DNA of 64,000 bases, from positions 186,001 through 250,000 of the forward strand of contig BGOM01000015.1 of the NCBI GenBank assembly GCA_003569245.1. Direction: 5' to 3'. The notes beneath the pieces were generated by a model, which saw only the letters and a program-made list of their open reading frames with translations, was not told the DNA's origin and searched no databases. The stretch is from Opitutia bacterium. GTDB taxonomy: Bacteria > Verrucomicrobiota > Verrucomicrobiia > Opitutales > UBA953. Both the position numbers and the translations under genes were made by a program. Below, one piece after another: positions 36,734 to 46,671 of this stretch (its first letter is position 1; every line of letters starts with the position of its first letter).

Positions 36734-37951
36734 GTGCGCGTCCTGTATTTCCATCAGCACTTCGCCACCCCGGCCGGATCCGCGGGGACCCGCTCGTATG
36801 AGTTCGCCCGGGCCTTGGTCGCCCGTGGGCATGCCGTCACGATGGTCTGCGGAGCCCATGCGCAGTCGGGGCTCGAGCTGCCTTTCGACCCCGCCCGGGG
36901 CTGGCGGCGCGGGCTGGTCGACGGGATCGACGTGATCTCCCTGCCGCTGCCTTACGCCAATCGCGACGGCGTGGCCCGCCGCACCTGGACCTTCCTGCGC
37001 TTCGCCGCGCGCTCGGTCCGCCTCGCGCTCACGCTGGAGGCCGACCTCGTGTTCGCGACTTCGACGCCTCTGACCGCGGCCTTGCCCGGGCTGGCGGCGC
37101 AGGCCGCCCGCGGCCTGCCGTTCGTCTTCGAGGTGCGCGACCTCTGGCCCGAGCTGCCGCGCGCGCTCGGCCTGCGGAATCCCCTCCTGCTCGGCGGCAT
37201 GGAAGTCCTCGAGACGGCCGCCTACCGCGCCGCCGACGCCGTGGTCGGGCTTTCCCCGGGCATCGTCCGCGGGATCCGCCGCAAGTCGTCCCCGCGTCAG
37301 CGCGTGGTCATGATCCCGAACGGCAGCGACCTCGAGGTCTTCCACCCGCGCCTCCGCCGCGCCGGCGCTTTGCCGGGGTTCGGGCCGGATGATTTCCTCG
37401 CCGGCTTCACGGGCGCCCATGGTCCGGCCAACGGCCTCGACGCTTTGCTGGACGTCGCCCGCGAGCTGCGACGCCGCGGCGACCGCCGCGTGAAGCTCGT
37501 CTTCATCGGCGACGGCAAGGAGAAGGAGCGGCTCGCCGCGCAGGCGGCCGCCGAGGGCCTCGACCAATGCCGGTTCTTCCCGCCCATCCCGAAGACGGAA
37601 CTCGGCGCCGTGACCGCCTCCCTCGATTGCGGCCTGATGGTCCTCCGCGATGTCCCGGCGTTCTACGACGGCACTTCCCCGAACAAGTTCTTCGACTACG
37701 CCGCCGCCGGCCTCCCGGTCGTGAACAACTACCCGGGCTGGCTTGCCGGGCTCATCGCTGACCACGACGCCGGCAGCGTGGTCCCGCCGGCCGATCCGGT
37801 CGCGTTCGCCGACGCCTTGCAGGCGCTCGCCGCCGACCCCGCCCGCCGGGCCCGTCAAGGTGCGGCGGCCCGGCGGCTTGCCGAGACCCGCTTCGCCCGC
37901 GCCGACCTCGCCGCCGACTTCGTCGCCACGCTCGAAGCCGCCGCCGGCTGA
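36734..37951 (+). CDS. Family 4 glycosyltransferase (WbuB-like)
   Basis: MRVLYFHQHFATPAGSAGTRSYEFARALVARGHAVTMVCG; GTSPNKFFDYAAAGLPVV. Confidence 0.87.
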   Translation: MRVLYFHQHFATPAGSAGTRSYEFARALVARGHAVTMVCGAHAQSGLELPFDPARGWRRGLVDGIDVISLPLPYANRDGVARRTWTFLRFAARSVRLALTLEADLVFATSTPLTAALPGLAAQAARGLPFVFEVRDLWPELPRALGLRNPLLLGGMEVLETAAYRAADAVVGLSPGIVRGIRRKSSPRQRVVMIPNGSDLEVFHPRLRRAGALPGFGPDDFLAGFTGAHGPANGLDALLDVARELRRRGDRRVKLVFIGDGKEKERLAAQAAAEGLDQCRFFPPIPKTELGAVTASLDCGLMVLRDVPAFYDGTSPNKFFDYAAAGLPVVNNYPGWLAGLIADHDAGSVVPPADPVAFADALQALAADPARRARQGAAARRLAETRFARADLAADFVATLEAAAG

Positions 37952-37965
37952 AGGTCCCCTCGCTT

Positions 37966-38262
37966 ATGCTGACCCGTCCCGAAGTCCTCCAGCTGGTGCT
38001 CCGCCGCCTCGCCGCGCTCGGCCGCGAGCTGGGTAAGCCCGAGCTCGAGCACGCCGACGAGCAGACGCGCCTCTTCGGCGAAGCCTCGTCCTTGGATAGC
38101 ATCGGGCTGGTCACGTTGATCGCGGACCTCGAGGAGGATCTCCGCCGCGCCACCGGCCGCGACGTGGTCCTGGCGGATGAGAAGGCGATGAGTCGCCTGA
38201 CCTCGCCGTTCCGCCGGGCGGGCCTCCTCGCCGACCACATCGTCGCGACCCTCGCCGCCTGA
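37966..38262 (+). CDS. Acyl carrier protein-like (ACP 1)
   Basis: SSLDSIGLVTLIADLEEDL; D-S-I phosphopantetheine-site motif. Confidence 0.75.
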   Translation: MLTRPEVLQLVLRRLAALGRELGKPELEHADEQTRLFGEASSLDSIGLVTLIADLEEDLRRATGRDVVLADEKAMSRLTSPFRRAGLLADHIVATLAA

Positions 38263-38265
38263 ACC

Positions 38266-38959
38266 ATGCCCCTCGCGATCGTCACCGGAACTTCCCGCGG
38301 CCTCGGCCGCGCCCTGGCCGAGCGGCTGCTCGCCGAGGGCTGGACCGTGCATGGGTTCTCGCGCGAACCCGATGGCTGGGCGCGGCCCGGCTTCGTCGCG
38401 CATGCCGTCGACGTGGGCGACCCGGCGGCGGTCCGCGCGGCGGTCGCCGCCGTCACGGCGGACGGAGCGACGATCGACCTGCTCGTCAACAACGCCGGGT
38501 ATCGCCGCGATGAACGCCCTCCTGCTCACGCCGCCGGAGGTGGCCGCCGAGCTCATGCGGGTCAATTACCTCGGGACCTTCCATTGCCTGCAGGCCGCGG
38601 GGAAGGCCATGGTCCGCGCCCGCCGCGGCCGGATCCTCAATGTCACCACGGTGGCCGTGCCGCTCGCGCTGGAAGGCGAGGCCGCCTATGTCGCCAGCAA
38701 GGCGGCGGTCGAAGCGCTCACCCGGGTGGCCGCCCGCGAACTCGGCCCGCACGGCGTCCTCGTCGCCGCCGTCGGCCTGGGCCCGGTCGACACCCGGCTC
38801 ACGCGCGGGGTCGGCGCGGAACCGCTCGCCCGGCTCAACGCCCGCATCGGCCGCCCGGCCGGTACCACGGTCGCGGAAGCGGCGGACTTCCTGTTCCGTC
38901 AGGCGGTCGATCCGGGACTGGTCGGCGGCTCCATCCATTACCTCGCCGCGCTGACCTGA
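38266..38959 (+). pseudogene. SDR-family ketoreductase (3-oxoacyl-ACP reductase-like), frameshifted at 38497-38499
   Basis: VTGTSRGLGRALAERL...LLVNNAG| frameshift |IAAMNALLLTPPEV...YVASKAAVEAL (YxxxK). Confidence 0.82.
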
Positions 38960-38960
38960 T

Positions 38961-40295
38961 TTGCGGAACTGGCTCTCCAGTCGATGCGCGGCCTTCGGGG
39001 CGCGACCCGCGCTCGCCGGCGCGTGGGGTGTCGTGACCTACGCCGACCTCGCCGCGGAGATCGCCTCGGTGCGCGCCGCCCTCGCCGCGCTGGGTCTCGC
39101 GCGTCCCGCCTGTTTCGCGATCGTCGGCGGGCATGGACCGGCGGCCACCGCCTGGCTGCTCGCGCTCGCCGAGGCCGGGCACGTGGTCGTGCCGCTCGCA
39201 GGTAATCTCGCCGAGCACCCGGCGCGGCTCGCCGAGGTCGGGGCGCGCTGGGTCGTCGCCGTCGAGGGCCGCGAAGCCCGGCTGCTGCCCCGGGTCGCCG
39301 AGCCCAAGGAATACCCGTTGATCCAGGCGTTGGCGGAACGCGGCGCCGCGGGACTGGTCCTGTTCTCCAGCGGCACCAGCGGCCGACCGAAGGCGATGGT
39401 GCAGGATTTCACGAACCTGCTCGCGACCTACCAGGAGCGTCGGCCCAGCGGCCTGCCGGTGCTCGCGCTCCTCGGCTTCGATCACATCGGCGGGCTGAAC
39501 ACGCTGCTCGGGGCTTTGGCCGCCGGCGCGCTCGTCGTGGTGCCCGGCGACCTCTCCGCCGGCTCCGTCGCCGCGGCGATCGCCCGCCACCAGGTCGCCG
39601 TCCTGCCCGCGTCCCCGACTTTCCTTAACCTCCTGCTTGCGGCCGGCGTCCCCGCCGCGGAGCTCACCTCGTTGCGCATGATCACCTATGGCACCGAGCC
39701 GATGCCCGAAAGCCTGCTCGGCCGGCTCCGGGCGGCGTTCCCGCGCGTCCGTTTCATCCAGACGTTCGGCACGAGCGAGACCGGTATCTTCCGTACCGAG
39801 AGTCCCGAGCCCGGCTCGACTTTCCTGCGTTTCGACGATCCCGGACTGGCCTGGAAGGTCGAGGATGACGAACTTTGGCTGCGCAGCCGCACCCAGGTCA
39901 CCGGTTACCTGAACGCCGGCAACGAGCGCTTCACCGCGGATGGTTGGTTCCGGACCGGCGACCGCGTCGAGGTCCGCGCCGACGGCGCGCTCCGTATCCT
40001 CGGCCGCGTCGGCGAGCTCATCAACGTCGGGGGAGAGAAACTCATGCCGGCCGAGGTCGAGACCGTCCTGCTGACCGTGCCCGGTGTCCGCGACTGCCGG
40101 GTCGCGGGCGAGCCCAGCGCGCTGACCGGGCAGACGGTCGTGGCCGACGTGGTGCTCGCGCCGGGCCACGACGCCGAGGTCGTCCGCGCCGCGCTCCGCC
40201 AGGCGTGCCGCGCCCGCCTCGCCCGCCACAAGGTGCCCACCCGGGTGCGTTTCGTCCCCGCCGTCTCCGGCGACCGCCTGAAGAAGATCCGCTGA
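38961..40295 (+). CDS. AMP-dependent acyl synthetase/ligase
   Basis: LVLFSSGTSGRPKAMVQDF; TYGTEPMPESLL; GWFRTGDRVEVRADGALRILGRVGELINVGGEKLMPAEVE. Confidence 0.9.
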   Translation: MRNWLSSRCAAFGARPALAGAWGVVTYADLAAEIASVRAALAALGLARPACFAIVGGHGPAATAWLLALAEAGHVVVPLAGNLAEHPARLAEVGARWVVAVEGREARLLPRVAEPKEYPLIQALAERGAAGLVLFSSGTSGRPKAMVQDFTNLLATYQERRPSGLPVLALLGFDHIGGLNTLLGALAAGALVVVPGDLSAGSVAAAIARHQVAVLPASPTFLNLLLAAGVPAAELTSLRMITYGTEPMPESLLGRLRAAFPRVRFIQTFGTSETGIFRTESPEPGSTFLRFDDPGLAWKVEDDELWLRSRTQVTGYLNAGNERFTADGWFRTGDRVEVRADGALRILGRVGELINVGGEKLMPAEVETVLLTVPGVRDCRVAGEPSALTGQTVVADVVLAPGHDAEVVRAALRQACRARLARHKVPTRVRFVPAVSGDRLKKIR

Positions 40296-40296
40296 C

Positions 40297-41658
40297 ATGA
40301 CCGCCTTGCTGCCGTATCTCCTCCTCGATGCGATCCTCCTGATCGGGTGCGTCGTTTTCCTGGCGCCCCGCCTGTCGTTCTGGCATCCCGCCACGACCTA
40401 CCTCCTTTTCCACGCCTATAGCTTCAGCTTCCGCGCCTGGCAGCTCTTCGACGGCGCCAGCCCGATGTACGCCGACAACACCGCGTTCGATGTCATCCGG
40501 CCGGAGGAATTCCAGCGCGCCATGTTGCTCGCCGACGTGGCCTTGGTCGTCTTCGTCGGCGCCGCCTACTTCGCCCACCGTCGGTTCGAGGCGGCGGCCC
40601 AGGAGCCGATCCGTCGCCGGCTCATCAACCGCGCGGCGGTCCTCGTCGTCGCCGGACTCTGCCTGCCGGTCGGCTTTTTCGTCTTCCTGACCTCCAAGGC
40701 GGGCGCCGTCGCGGCGAACGCGCTGACCGAGACGAACTACTACACGGTGATGGGGATGTGGCCGATCGGCTGCCTTGGCCTGCTCATCTACCTGCGCGGC
40801 TTCCGTTGGTACCTCCTGCTGCCGACGGCCCTGTACCTGGCCTTGGTCGCGGTCCAAGGTTACCACCGGTTCATGCTCGTCCTGCCGCTGGTGTTTCTCG
40901 CGTCCTACTACCTGCAGGCACGCCGGCGGCGCTGGCCGGGCCTGCCGATCCTGCTCGGCGCCCTGTTGGTATTCATGGTCCTGCCCCGGCTCAAGGCGAT
41001 CGGGCAGGCCGTGCAGGCAGGCGATCTCAACGAGGCGGCCCAGCTGGTGGGCGATTCGTTCCGCTCGACCAAGGGGTTGGAGGGGTCCTCCAGCGAGCAG
41101 TTCCTCGACCAATTCGCCGGGGCTCTCACCATGGCCGACGATTATGGCAAGGTGTACTATGGCTCGACCTACCTGGCCATCGTGACCTTGCCGGTCCCGC
41201 GATCCCTCTGGCCCGCCAAGCCCGGCCTGGGCGACCATACGATCGAGATCTCGACGGCGCGCCGCCAGTACGACCGCGAGGGCCGCATCGTCACCTATAT
41301 CGGCGAATCCTACCTGAATTTCCGCTACCTCGGCATCGTGCTCGTGCCCGCCTTGCTCGGCTTCTTCCTCACGCGATGGTGCCTGCGGGCGACCAGCGGT
41401 CCGCTGCTTCGTTTCGACGGCTACCTGTACACGGTCTTCGCGATGGCCTATATCCAGCTGTTCCGCGACGGCCTGCTGTCGATCTTCGTCTTCACGGTCG
41501 TGCATAACATGCCGATGCTCTTCGCCTGGATCCTGCATGCCTTGCCGGGCTTCGCCCGACGGGTGGTCGATCCGCCGCCGGCGCATCCGCTGGCGCAGGA
41601 GGATCTCACGCTCGGTCCGCCCCCCGGCTTCGCCCCGGGCGGCCCCCCGCCCCGATGA
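40297..41658 (+). CDS. Oligosaccharide repeat-unit polymerase-like membrane protein (Wzy candidate)
   Basis: Multi-spanning hydrophobic protein between glycan genes; YIGESYLNFRYLGIVLVPALLGFFLTRW. Confidence 0.65.
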   Translation: MTALLPYLLLDAILLIGCVVFLAPRLSFWHPATTYLLFHAYSFSFRAWQLFDGASPMYADNTAFDVIRPEEFQRAMLLADVALVVFVGAAYFAHRRFEAAAQEPIRRRLINRAAVLVVAGLCLPVGFFVFLTSKAGAVAANALTETNYYTVMGMWPIGCLGLLIYLRGFRWYLLLPTALYLALVAVQGYHRFMLVLPLVFLASYYLQARRRRWPGLPILLGALLVFMVLPRLKAIGQAVQAGDLNEAAQLVGDSFRSTKGLEGSSSEQFLDQFAGALTMADDYGKVYYGSTYLAIVTLPVPRSLWPAKPGLGDHTIEISTARRQYDREGRIVTYIGESYLNFRYLGIVLVPALLGFFLTRWCLRATSGPLLRFDGYLYTVFAMAYIQLFRDGLLSIFVFTVVHNMPMLFAWILHALPGFARRVVDPPPAHPLAQEDLTLGPPPGFAPGGPPPR

Positions 41659-42833
41659 AAGCCATCATCCATGTCGTCTACGATTGCGTGCCGGGAGCCT
41701 ATGCCGGCGGCGTGCAGAAGATGGTCTTCGAGCTTGCGAGCGCCCAGCGGCGGGCGGGCGCCGACGTCGAAGTCTGGGCGGTCAACGCGCTCCGGGCGGG
41801 CGCGACGGAGGATCATGGCGGGCTCACCCTGCGTTATTTCATGCCCGATGACGCCCTCGGGCTGGTCAAGTCCGACCGGCTGGAGGCCCACCTACGCGCG
41901 TTACCGACGGGGTTCGTGCTGCACGCCCATAACTCCTTCCACCCGCTGAACGTGCAGGTCGGTGAGGCCGCCGCGGCCAGAGGCTTCCCGGTCTATTACC
42001 ACCCGCACGGCGCCATGGATCCCTCGTTGTTCCAAGGCTGGTCGTGGCGCGCGCTGAAGAAGCGTCTCTACATCCGGTTCGTCGGCCGCCTCGACCTGAA
42101 CCGTTCCGCCGGGGTCTTCGCCCTGACCGGGTACGAGGAGGCCCAGCTGCGCTCCCTCGGCGTCACCGCGCCCGTGGCCGTGATTCCGAACGGCGTCGCC
42201 GCGGCGGAGTCCGCCGAGGTCCCGCCGGCGGAGTCCGCGCGCCGCGCCGCCGCCTTCCGCGCCGCGCATGCCCTGCCGGGCACGGCCAAGGTCCTGCTCT
42301 TCATCGGTCGGATCAACCCGAAGAAACGGCTGGAGGACATCATCGCCGCCTTCGCCGAACTCGCCCCGCGCGAGCCGGACCTGCACCTGGTCCTGGCGGG
42401 CCAGGCCGACGACGCCTACCTCCGCGCCTTGCGCGGGTTGGTCGACCGGACCGGCCTGTCCGCGCGCGTCCGTTGGGTCGGCTTCCTGGACGAGCGGGCC
42501 AAGCCGGCGGCCTTCGCCGCCGCCGATTGCTTCGTCCATGCGTCCGTCTCGGAGGGCATGGCCTTGGCGATCCTCGAGGCGATGGCCCATGGTTTGCCGG
42601 TGGTCGCCACCGAGGGTTGCTATATGCGGGCGGCGGCGGAGCTCGGCGCGCTGCGCGAATGCGCGCAAGGCGGCGCGGCCTTGGCGGCGGCGTTGGCGCC
42701 CGTGCTGGCCGACCCCGCCGCGGCGCGGACGCTGGGCGCGGCGGGGCGTCGCTATATCCGGGAGGTCCACGACTGGGACCGGCTCGCCCGCCGTTACCTG
42801 CGCATCTACGAGGAGGGCTTGCGCGCGCGCTGA
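41655..42833 (+). CDS. Family 4 glycosyltransferase
   Basis: KVLLFIGRINPKKRLEDIIAAFAEL; SVSEGMALAILEAMAHGLPVVATEGCYM. Confidence 0.9.
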   Translation: MKAIIHVVYDCVPGAYAGGVQKMVFELASAQRRAGADVEVWAVNALRAGATEDHGGLTLRYFMPDDALGLVKSDRLEAHLRALPTGFVLHAHNSFHPLNVQVGEAAAARGFPVYYHPHGAMDPSLFQGWSWRALKKRLYIRFVGRLDLNRSAGVFALTGYEEAQLRSLGVTAPVAVIPNGVAAAESAEVPPAESARRAAAFRAAHALPGTAKVLLFIGRINPKKRLEDIIAAFAELAPREPDLHLVLAGQADDAYLRALRGLVDRTGLSARVRWVGFLDERAKPAAFAAADCFVHASVSEGMALAILEAMAHGLPVVATEGCYMRAAAELGALRECAQGGAALAAALAPVLADPAAARTLGAAGRRYIREVHDWDRLARRYLRIYEEGLRAR

Positions 42834-42835
42834 GC

Positions 42836-44728
42836 ATGTGCGGCATCGCGGGATACTTCGGTAATTTCGCGGCGGAACTCCTGCCGCGGATGAACCAGGC
42901 CCAGGCCCATCGGGGGCCGGACGGGCAGGGCGTCTGGTCTTCCGGTCGCGTCGGCCTCGCGCACGTCCGCCTGGCGATCCTCGACCTTTCCCCGTCCGGG
43001 CATCAGCCGATGTCCGATGCGCGCGGCCGGGTGACGCTGGTCTTCAACGGCGAGATCTACAACTACCGGGAACTCCGGGCCCGGCTGGAGCGCGAGGGCG
43101 CGACGTTGCGCGGTTCGAGCGATACCGAGGTGCTCGTCGAACTGCTGGCGCGCCATGGCCGCCGGTGCCTGCCATGGCTGAACGGGATCTTCGCCTTCGC
43201 CGCCTGGTTCGCCGATGAGCGGCGCCTCCTGCTCGCGCGGGACGCGGCCGGCGTGAAGCCGCTCTACTGGACGCGGACCCCGGCGGGATTCGCGTTTGCC
43301 TCGGAACTGAAGGCCCTGCTCGCCGTGCCGGGCGTCGACCTGACGCCGGATGCCCATGCCATCGCCTCCTACCTGACCTTGCTCTATGCTCCCGGGGAGC
43401 GCACGCCGGCCCGCGGCGTCCGCAAGCTCCGGCCCGGCGACTTCCTCGAGTGCGCGGAGGACGGCGCCGTCCGCCTCGCGGCGTTCGCCCCCGGGCATTA
43501 CCGGGAGGAGGTGCAGGCTTTCCCGCGCGCCACCGCCGTGGAGGCGTGTCGTCACTACGTGGCGCAGGCGGTGCGTCGGCAACTGGTCGCGGATGTCCCG
43601 CTCGGCGGGTTCCTATCCGGCGGGGTCGATTCCACCACGATCGCGCACCATGCGGTCCGGCACCTCGCCCGCGGCGCCGGCTACCCTTGCTTCTCCTTGG
43701 AACCCCGCGGCGGCGAGGCCGAAGGCTTCGCCGATGACCTGCCCTACGCGCGCCTGGTGAGCACGCGCCTCGGCGTCCCTTTGCACGTGGTGGGTCTCGA
43801 GGAGGAAAGCCTGGATGAGCTCGACGAGCTGGTCCGGAGCCTGGACGAGCCGACCCCGGATCCCGCGGCTTTCGCGACGCGCGCGATCTGCGCCGCCGCG
43901 CGCGACCGGGGCGTGAAGGTCCTGCTTTCCGGCGCCGGTGGCGACGATATCTTCTCCGGCTATCGCCGGCATCAGGCGCTGGCGTCCGAACGCTACTGGG
44001 GTTGGATGCCGCCGCCCTGGCGCGAGGCCTTGGTCGACCTGAGCGCGCAGCTGCCGCGGGACAACCCTGCCGGCCGCCGCCTCGCCAAGCTTTTCGGTCA
44101 TGCGTCCGCCCCGCCCGCCGAACGCTTGGCGAGCTACTTCCTCTGGCTGGACGACTCGGTCCTCGCTCCCGCGTTGGCGCCTGGTTTCCGGGAGGAGCTG
44201 CGTCGCTTCCGTTCGGTGGATACGATGCTCGACGCGCTGGCCGCCTTGCCGACGGGCGTGAGCCGGCTCAACCAGATGCTCCACCTCGACCGGAGCTTCT
44301 TCCTGGCCGACCATAACCTCAACTACACCGACAAGATGGCGATGGCGTGCGGCGTCGAGGTCCGCGTGCCCTTCCTCGACCCCGATCTGGTGGCCTTCAC
44401 CGAACGCCTGCCCGATGACCTCAAGCAGCGCGGCCGTTCCGGCAAATACCTCCTGCGCGCGGCCATGCGCGGCGTGATCCCCGCGGAGGTGCTCGATCGC
44501 CCGAAGACCGGGTTCGGCTTCCCGTTGCGCCGCCTGCTGCACGGCAGCTATGGGCGCCGGCTCCGGCGCCTCGCCGCCGAAGGCCGCCTGGACGCCACCG
44601 GGGTCTTCCAGGGCGCCGGCGTCATCGCCTTGCTCGAGGCCGACGCCCGGGGTGAGATCGACGCCGCCTACCCCCTGATGGGCGTGCTGTGCGTCGAGTC
44701 GTGGTTGCGCCAGTTCGCCGGTCGCTGA
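42836..44728 (+). CDS. asnB: Asparagine synthase (glutamine-hydrolysing)
   Basis: MCGIAGYFGNF; LVFNGEIYNYRELR; GGFLSGGVDSTTIAHHA; MACGVEVRVPFLD. Confidence 0.95.
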   Translation: MCGIAGYFGNFAAELLPRMNQAQAHRGPDGQGVWSSGRVGLAHVRLAILDLSPSGHQPMSDARGRVTLVFNGEIYNYRELRARLEREGATLRGSSDTEVLVELLARHGRRCLPWLNGIFAFAAWFADERRLLLARDAAGVKPLYWTRTPAGFAFASELKALLAVPGVDLTPDAHAIASYLTLLYAPGERTPARGVRKLRPGDFLECAEDGAVRLAAFAPGHYREEVQAFPRATAVEACRHYVAQAVRRQLVADVPLGGFLSGGVDSTTIAHHAVRHLARGAGYPCFSLEPRGGEAEGFADDLPYARLVSTRLGVPLHVVGLEEESLDELDELVRSLDEPTPDPAAFATRAICAAARDRGVKVLLSGAGGDDIFSGYRRHQALASERYWGWMPPPWREALVDLSAQLPRDNPAGRRLAKLFGHASAPPAERLASYFLWLDDSVLAPALAPGFREELRRFRSVDTMLDALAALPTGVSRLNQMLHLDRSFFLADHNLNYTDKMAMACGVEVRVPFLDPDLVAFTERLPDDLKQRGRSGKYLLRAAMRGVIPAEVLDRPKTGFGFPLRRLLHGSYGRRLRRLAAEGRLDATGVFQGAGVIALLEADARGEIDAAYPLMGVLCVESWLRQFAGR

Positions 44729-44741
44729 ATCCTCTTTCCCG

Positions 44742-45818
44742 ATGCAGACCATCCTCCCTGCCGTCCGTCTCGCCGGCCTCGCCGTCACGACCGGCCCGCT
44801 GGTCCGCGATTTCCTCGCGGATGGCCTCGCCGCGGGCCAGGACGCCGGCGCGCTGGAACGCACCGCTCGCACGGTGGGTCTGCGTCGCCGGCTGGTCGCG
44901 GCTCCCGGGCAGACCGCGCTGGATCTTTGCGCCGACGCCGCCACGCGTCTCCTCGCGGCCTGTCCGGAGCCGGCCGCCCAGGTCGACGCGGTCATCTTCG
45001 TCACGCAGACGCCCGATCACGCGCAACCGAACAACGCGTGCCTGCTCCATGGCCGGCTCGGGCTCGCCCGCACCGTGGCGGCCTACGATGTCTCGCTGGG
45101 TTGTTCCGGTTGGGTCTACGCGCTGCAGCAGGCGGCCTTGCTCTGCGCGCACGGCGGAGCGCGCGCCGTCCTGCTTTGCGCCGGCGACACGTTGAGCCGG
45201 ACGACCAACCCGCGCGACCGCGCGACGGACCCGCTCTTCGGCGACGCCGGGAGCGCGACCTTGGTCGTGCGCGACCCGGCCGCCGGCGCCTGGCATTTCG
45301 TGCTCGGCACGGACGGCGCCCGTGCCCGCGTCATCGAGGTGCCGGGCGGGGGCGCCCGGTCGCCGCGCGGCGCCGAGCCCTGGGTCGAGCACGCGGACGC
45401 GGACGGTAACGTCCGCCACCCCGGCGACCTCCACATGGACGGGGCCGAGGTCTTCAACTTCAGCCTGCGCGAGGTGCCGGCGGCGATCGCCGAGGTGATG
45501 GCGCTCGCCCGCTGGTCCGAGCCGGACGTGGACGCGCTCGTCCTGCATCAGGCGAACCGCTTCGTCCTTTCCGCCGTCGGTCGCAAGGGCGGCTTCCCGG
45601 CCGCCAAGACCCCGATGGACCTCGTCGAGCGTTTCGGCAACCAAAGCTCCGCCTCGATCCCGTGCGCCTTGGTCGAGGCCCTCGGTCCGGAGCTGGGCCG
45701 TCGTCCGCTCCGCGTCGTCGCCTGCGGCTTCGGCGTCGGGTTATCCTGGGGGGCCGTCGCGCTGACCCTGGGGCCGGTGACCCTCGTGCCCACCGCGCCG
45801 CTTCCGCCCGCCCCATGA
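44742..45818 (+). CDS. 3-oxoacyl-ACP synthase III (FabH-like)
   Basis: Predicted Cys-His-Asn triad intact: VSLGCSGWVYAL, LHQANRFVL, FGNQSSASIPCALVEAL. Confidence 0.9.
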   Translation: MQTILPAVRLAGLAVTTGPLVRDFLADGLAAGQDAGALERTARTVGLRRRLVAAPGQTALDLCADAATRLLAACPEPAAQVDAVIFVTQTPDHAQPNNACLLHGRLGLARTVAAYDVSLGCSGWVYALQQAALLCAHGGARAVLLCAGDTLSRTTNPRDRATDPLFGDAGSATLVVRDPAAGAWHFVLGTDGARARVIEVPGGGARSPRGAEPWVEHADADGNVRHPGDLHMDGAEVFNFSLREVPAAIAEVMALARWSEPDVDALVLHQANRFVLSAVGRKGGFPAAKTPMDLVERFGNQSSASIPCALVEALGPELGRRPLRVVACGFGVGLSWGAVALTLGPVTLVPTAPLPPAP

Positions 45819-46042
45819 GCCTTGCCGAGGAACAACGCTGGCAAGCCTTGCAGGCCGATGTCGATGCGCTGGCCGCGGCGCCGGCGGGGATGGATACCGT
45901 CCTCGCCGGGTTGCCGCAGTGGGACTCCCTGGCCGTGCTCCTCGTCCTCACCCACGCCGAGCAGGCCTACGGGCGCACCCTCACCGGCGCCCAGGTCCGC
46001 GCTTGTCGCACCGCCCGTGACCTCGTCGCCCTCCTTTCCTAA
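45815..46042 (+). CDS. Acyl carrier protein-like (ACP 2)
   Basis: GLPQWDSLAVLLVLTHAEQAYG (D-S-L motif); ATGA overlap with the KAS III gene. Confidence 0.75.
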   Translation: MSLAEEQRWQALQADVDALAAAPAGMDTVLAGLPQWDSLAVLLVLTHAEQAYGRTLTGAQVRACRTARDLVALLS

Positions 46043-46043
46043 C

Positions 46044-46670
46044 ATGAAGAAACTCCTCATCGTCGGCGCCGGCGGCTTCGGCCGCGAGATGCATGCCTGG
46101 GCCCGGCAGCATCCCGACCACGGGCGTGCCTGGACGTTCGACGCCTTCCTCGATGACAACCCGGCCGCGTTGAAACGCTTCGGCGACTTCGCCCCGGTCC
46201 GGCCCCTCACGGGACATCGTCCGGCGGCCGACGAGGTCTTCCTCTGCGGGCTCGGCCTACCGCCGCAGAAGGAACGACTCATCGCCCCCTTGGTCGCCGC
46301 CGGCGCCGAGTTCCTGACCTTCATCCACCCGCGCGCCCTGGTCGGCGAGCGCGTCCGTCTCGGCCGGGGGGTCGTGCTGTGCCCCGGGGCGATCGTCTCC
46401 GCGGACGTCGAGCTGGGCGAGTTCGCGATGGTGAACCTCCACGCGACGATCGGGCACGACGCCCGCCTCGGCGACTGGAGCACCGTGAGCGCGCATGGTG
46501 ACCTGACCGGCCGGGTCGAGGTCGCCGACCGGGTCTTCCTGGGCAGCCGCGTCTCGGTGATCCCCGGCAAGAAGGTCGGCAGCCGCGCGGTCCTGGGCGC
46601 CGGCGCCGTGGTCATCGCGGATGTCCCTCCGGGCGTGACCGTGGTCGGTAATCCCGGCCGGATCCTCTAG
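46044..46670 (+). CDS. NeuD/PglD-type left-handed beta-helix sugar acyltransferase
   Basis: MKKLLIVGAGGFGREMHAWARQ; hexapeptide repeats; VGSRAVLGAGAVVIADVPPGVTVVGNPGRIL. Confidence 0.9.
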   Translation: MKKLLIVGAGGFGREMHAWARQHPDHGRAWTFDAFLDDNPAALKRFGDFAPVRPLTGHRPAADEVFLCGLGLPPQKERLIAPLVAAGAEFLTFIHPRALVGERVRLGRGVVLCPGAIVSADVELGEFAMVNLHATIGHDARLGDWSTVSAHGDLTGRVEVADRVFLGSRVSVIPGKKVGSRAVLGAGAVVIADVPPGVTVVGNPGRIL

Positions 46671-46671
46671 C

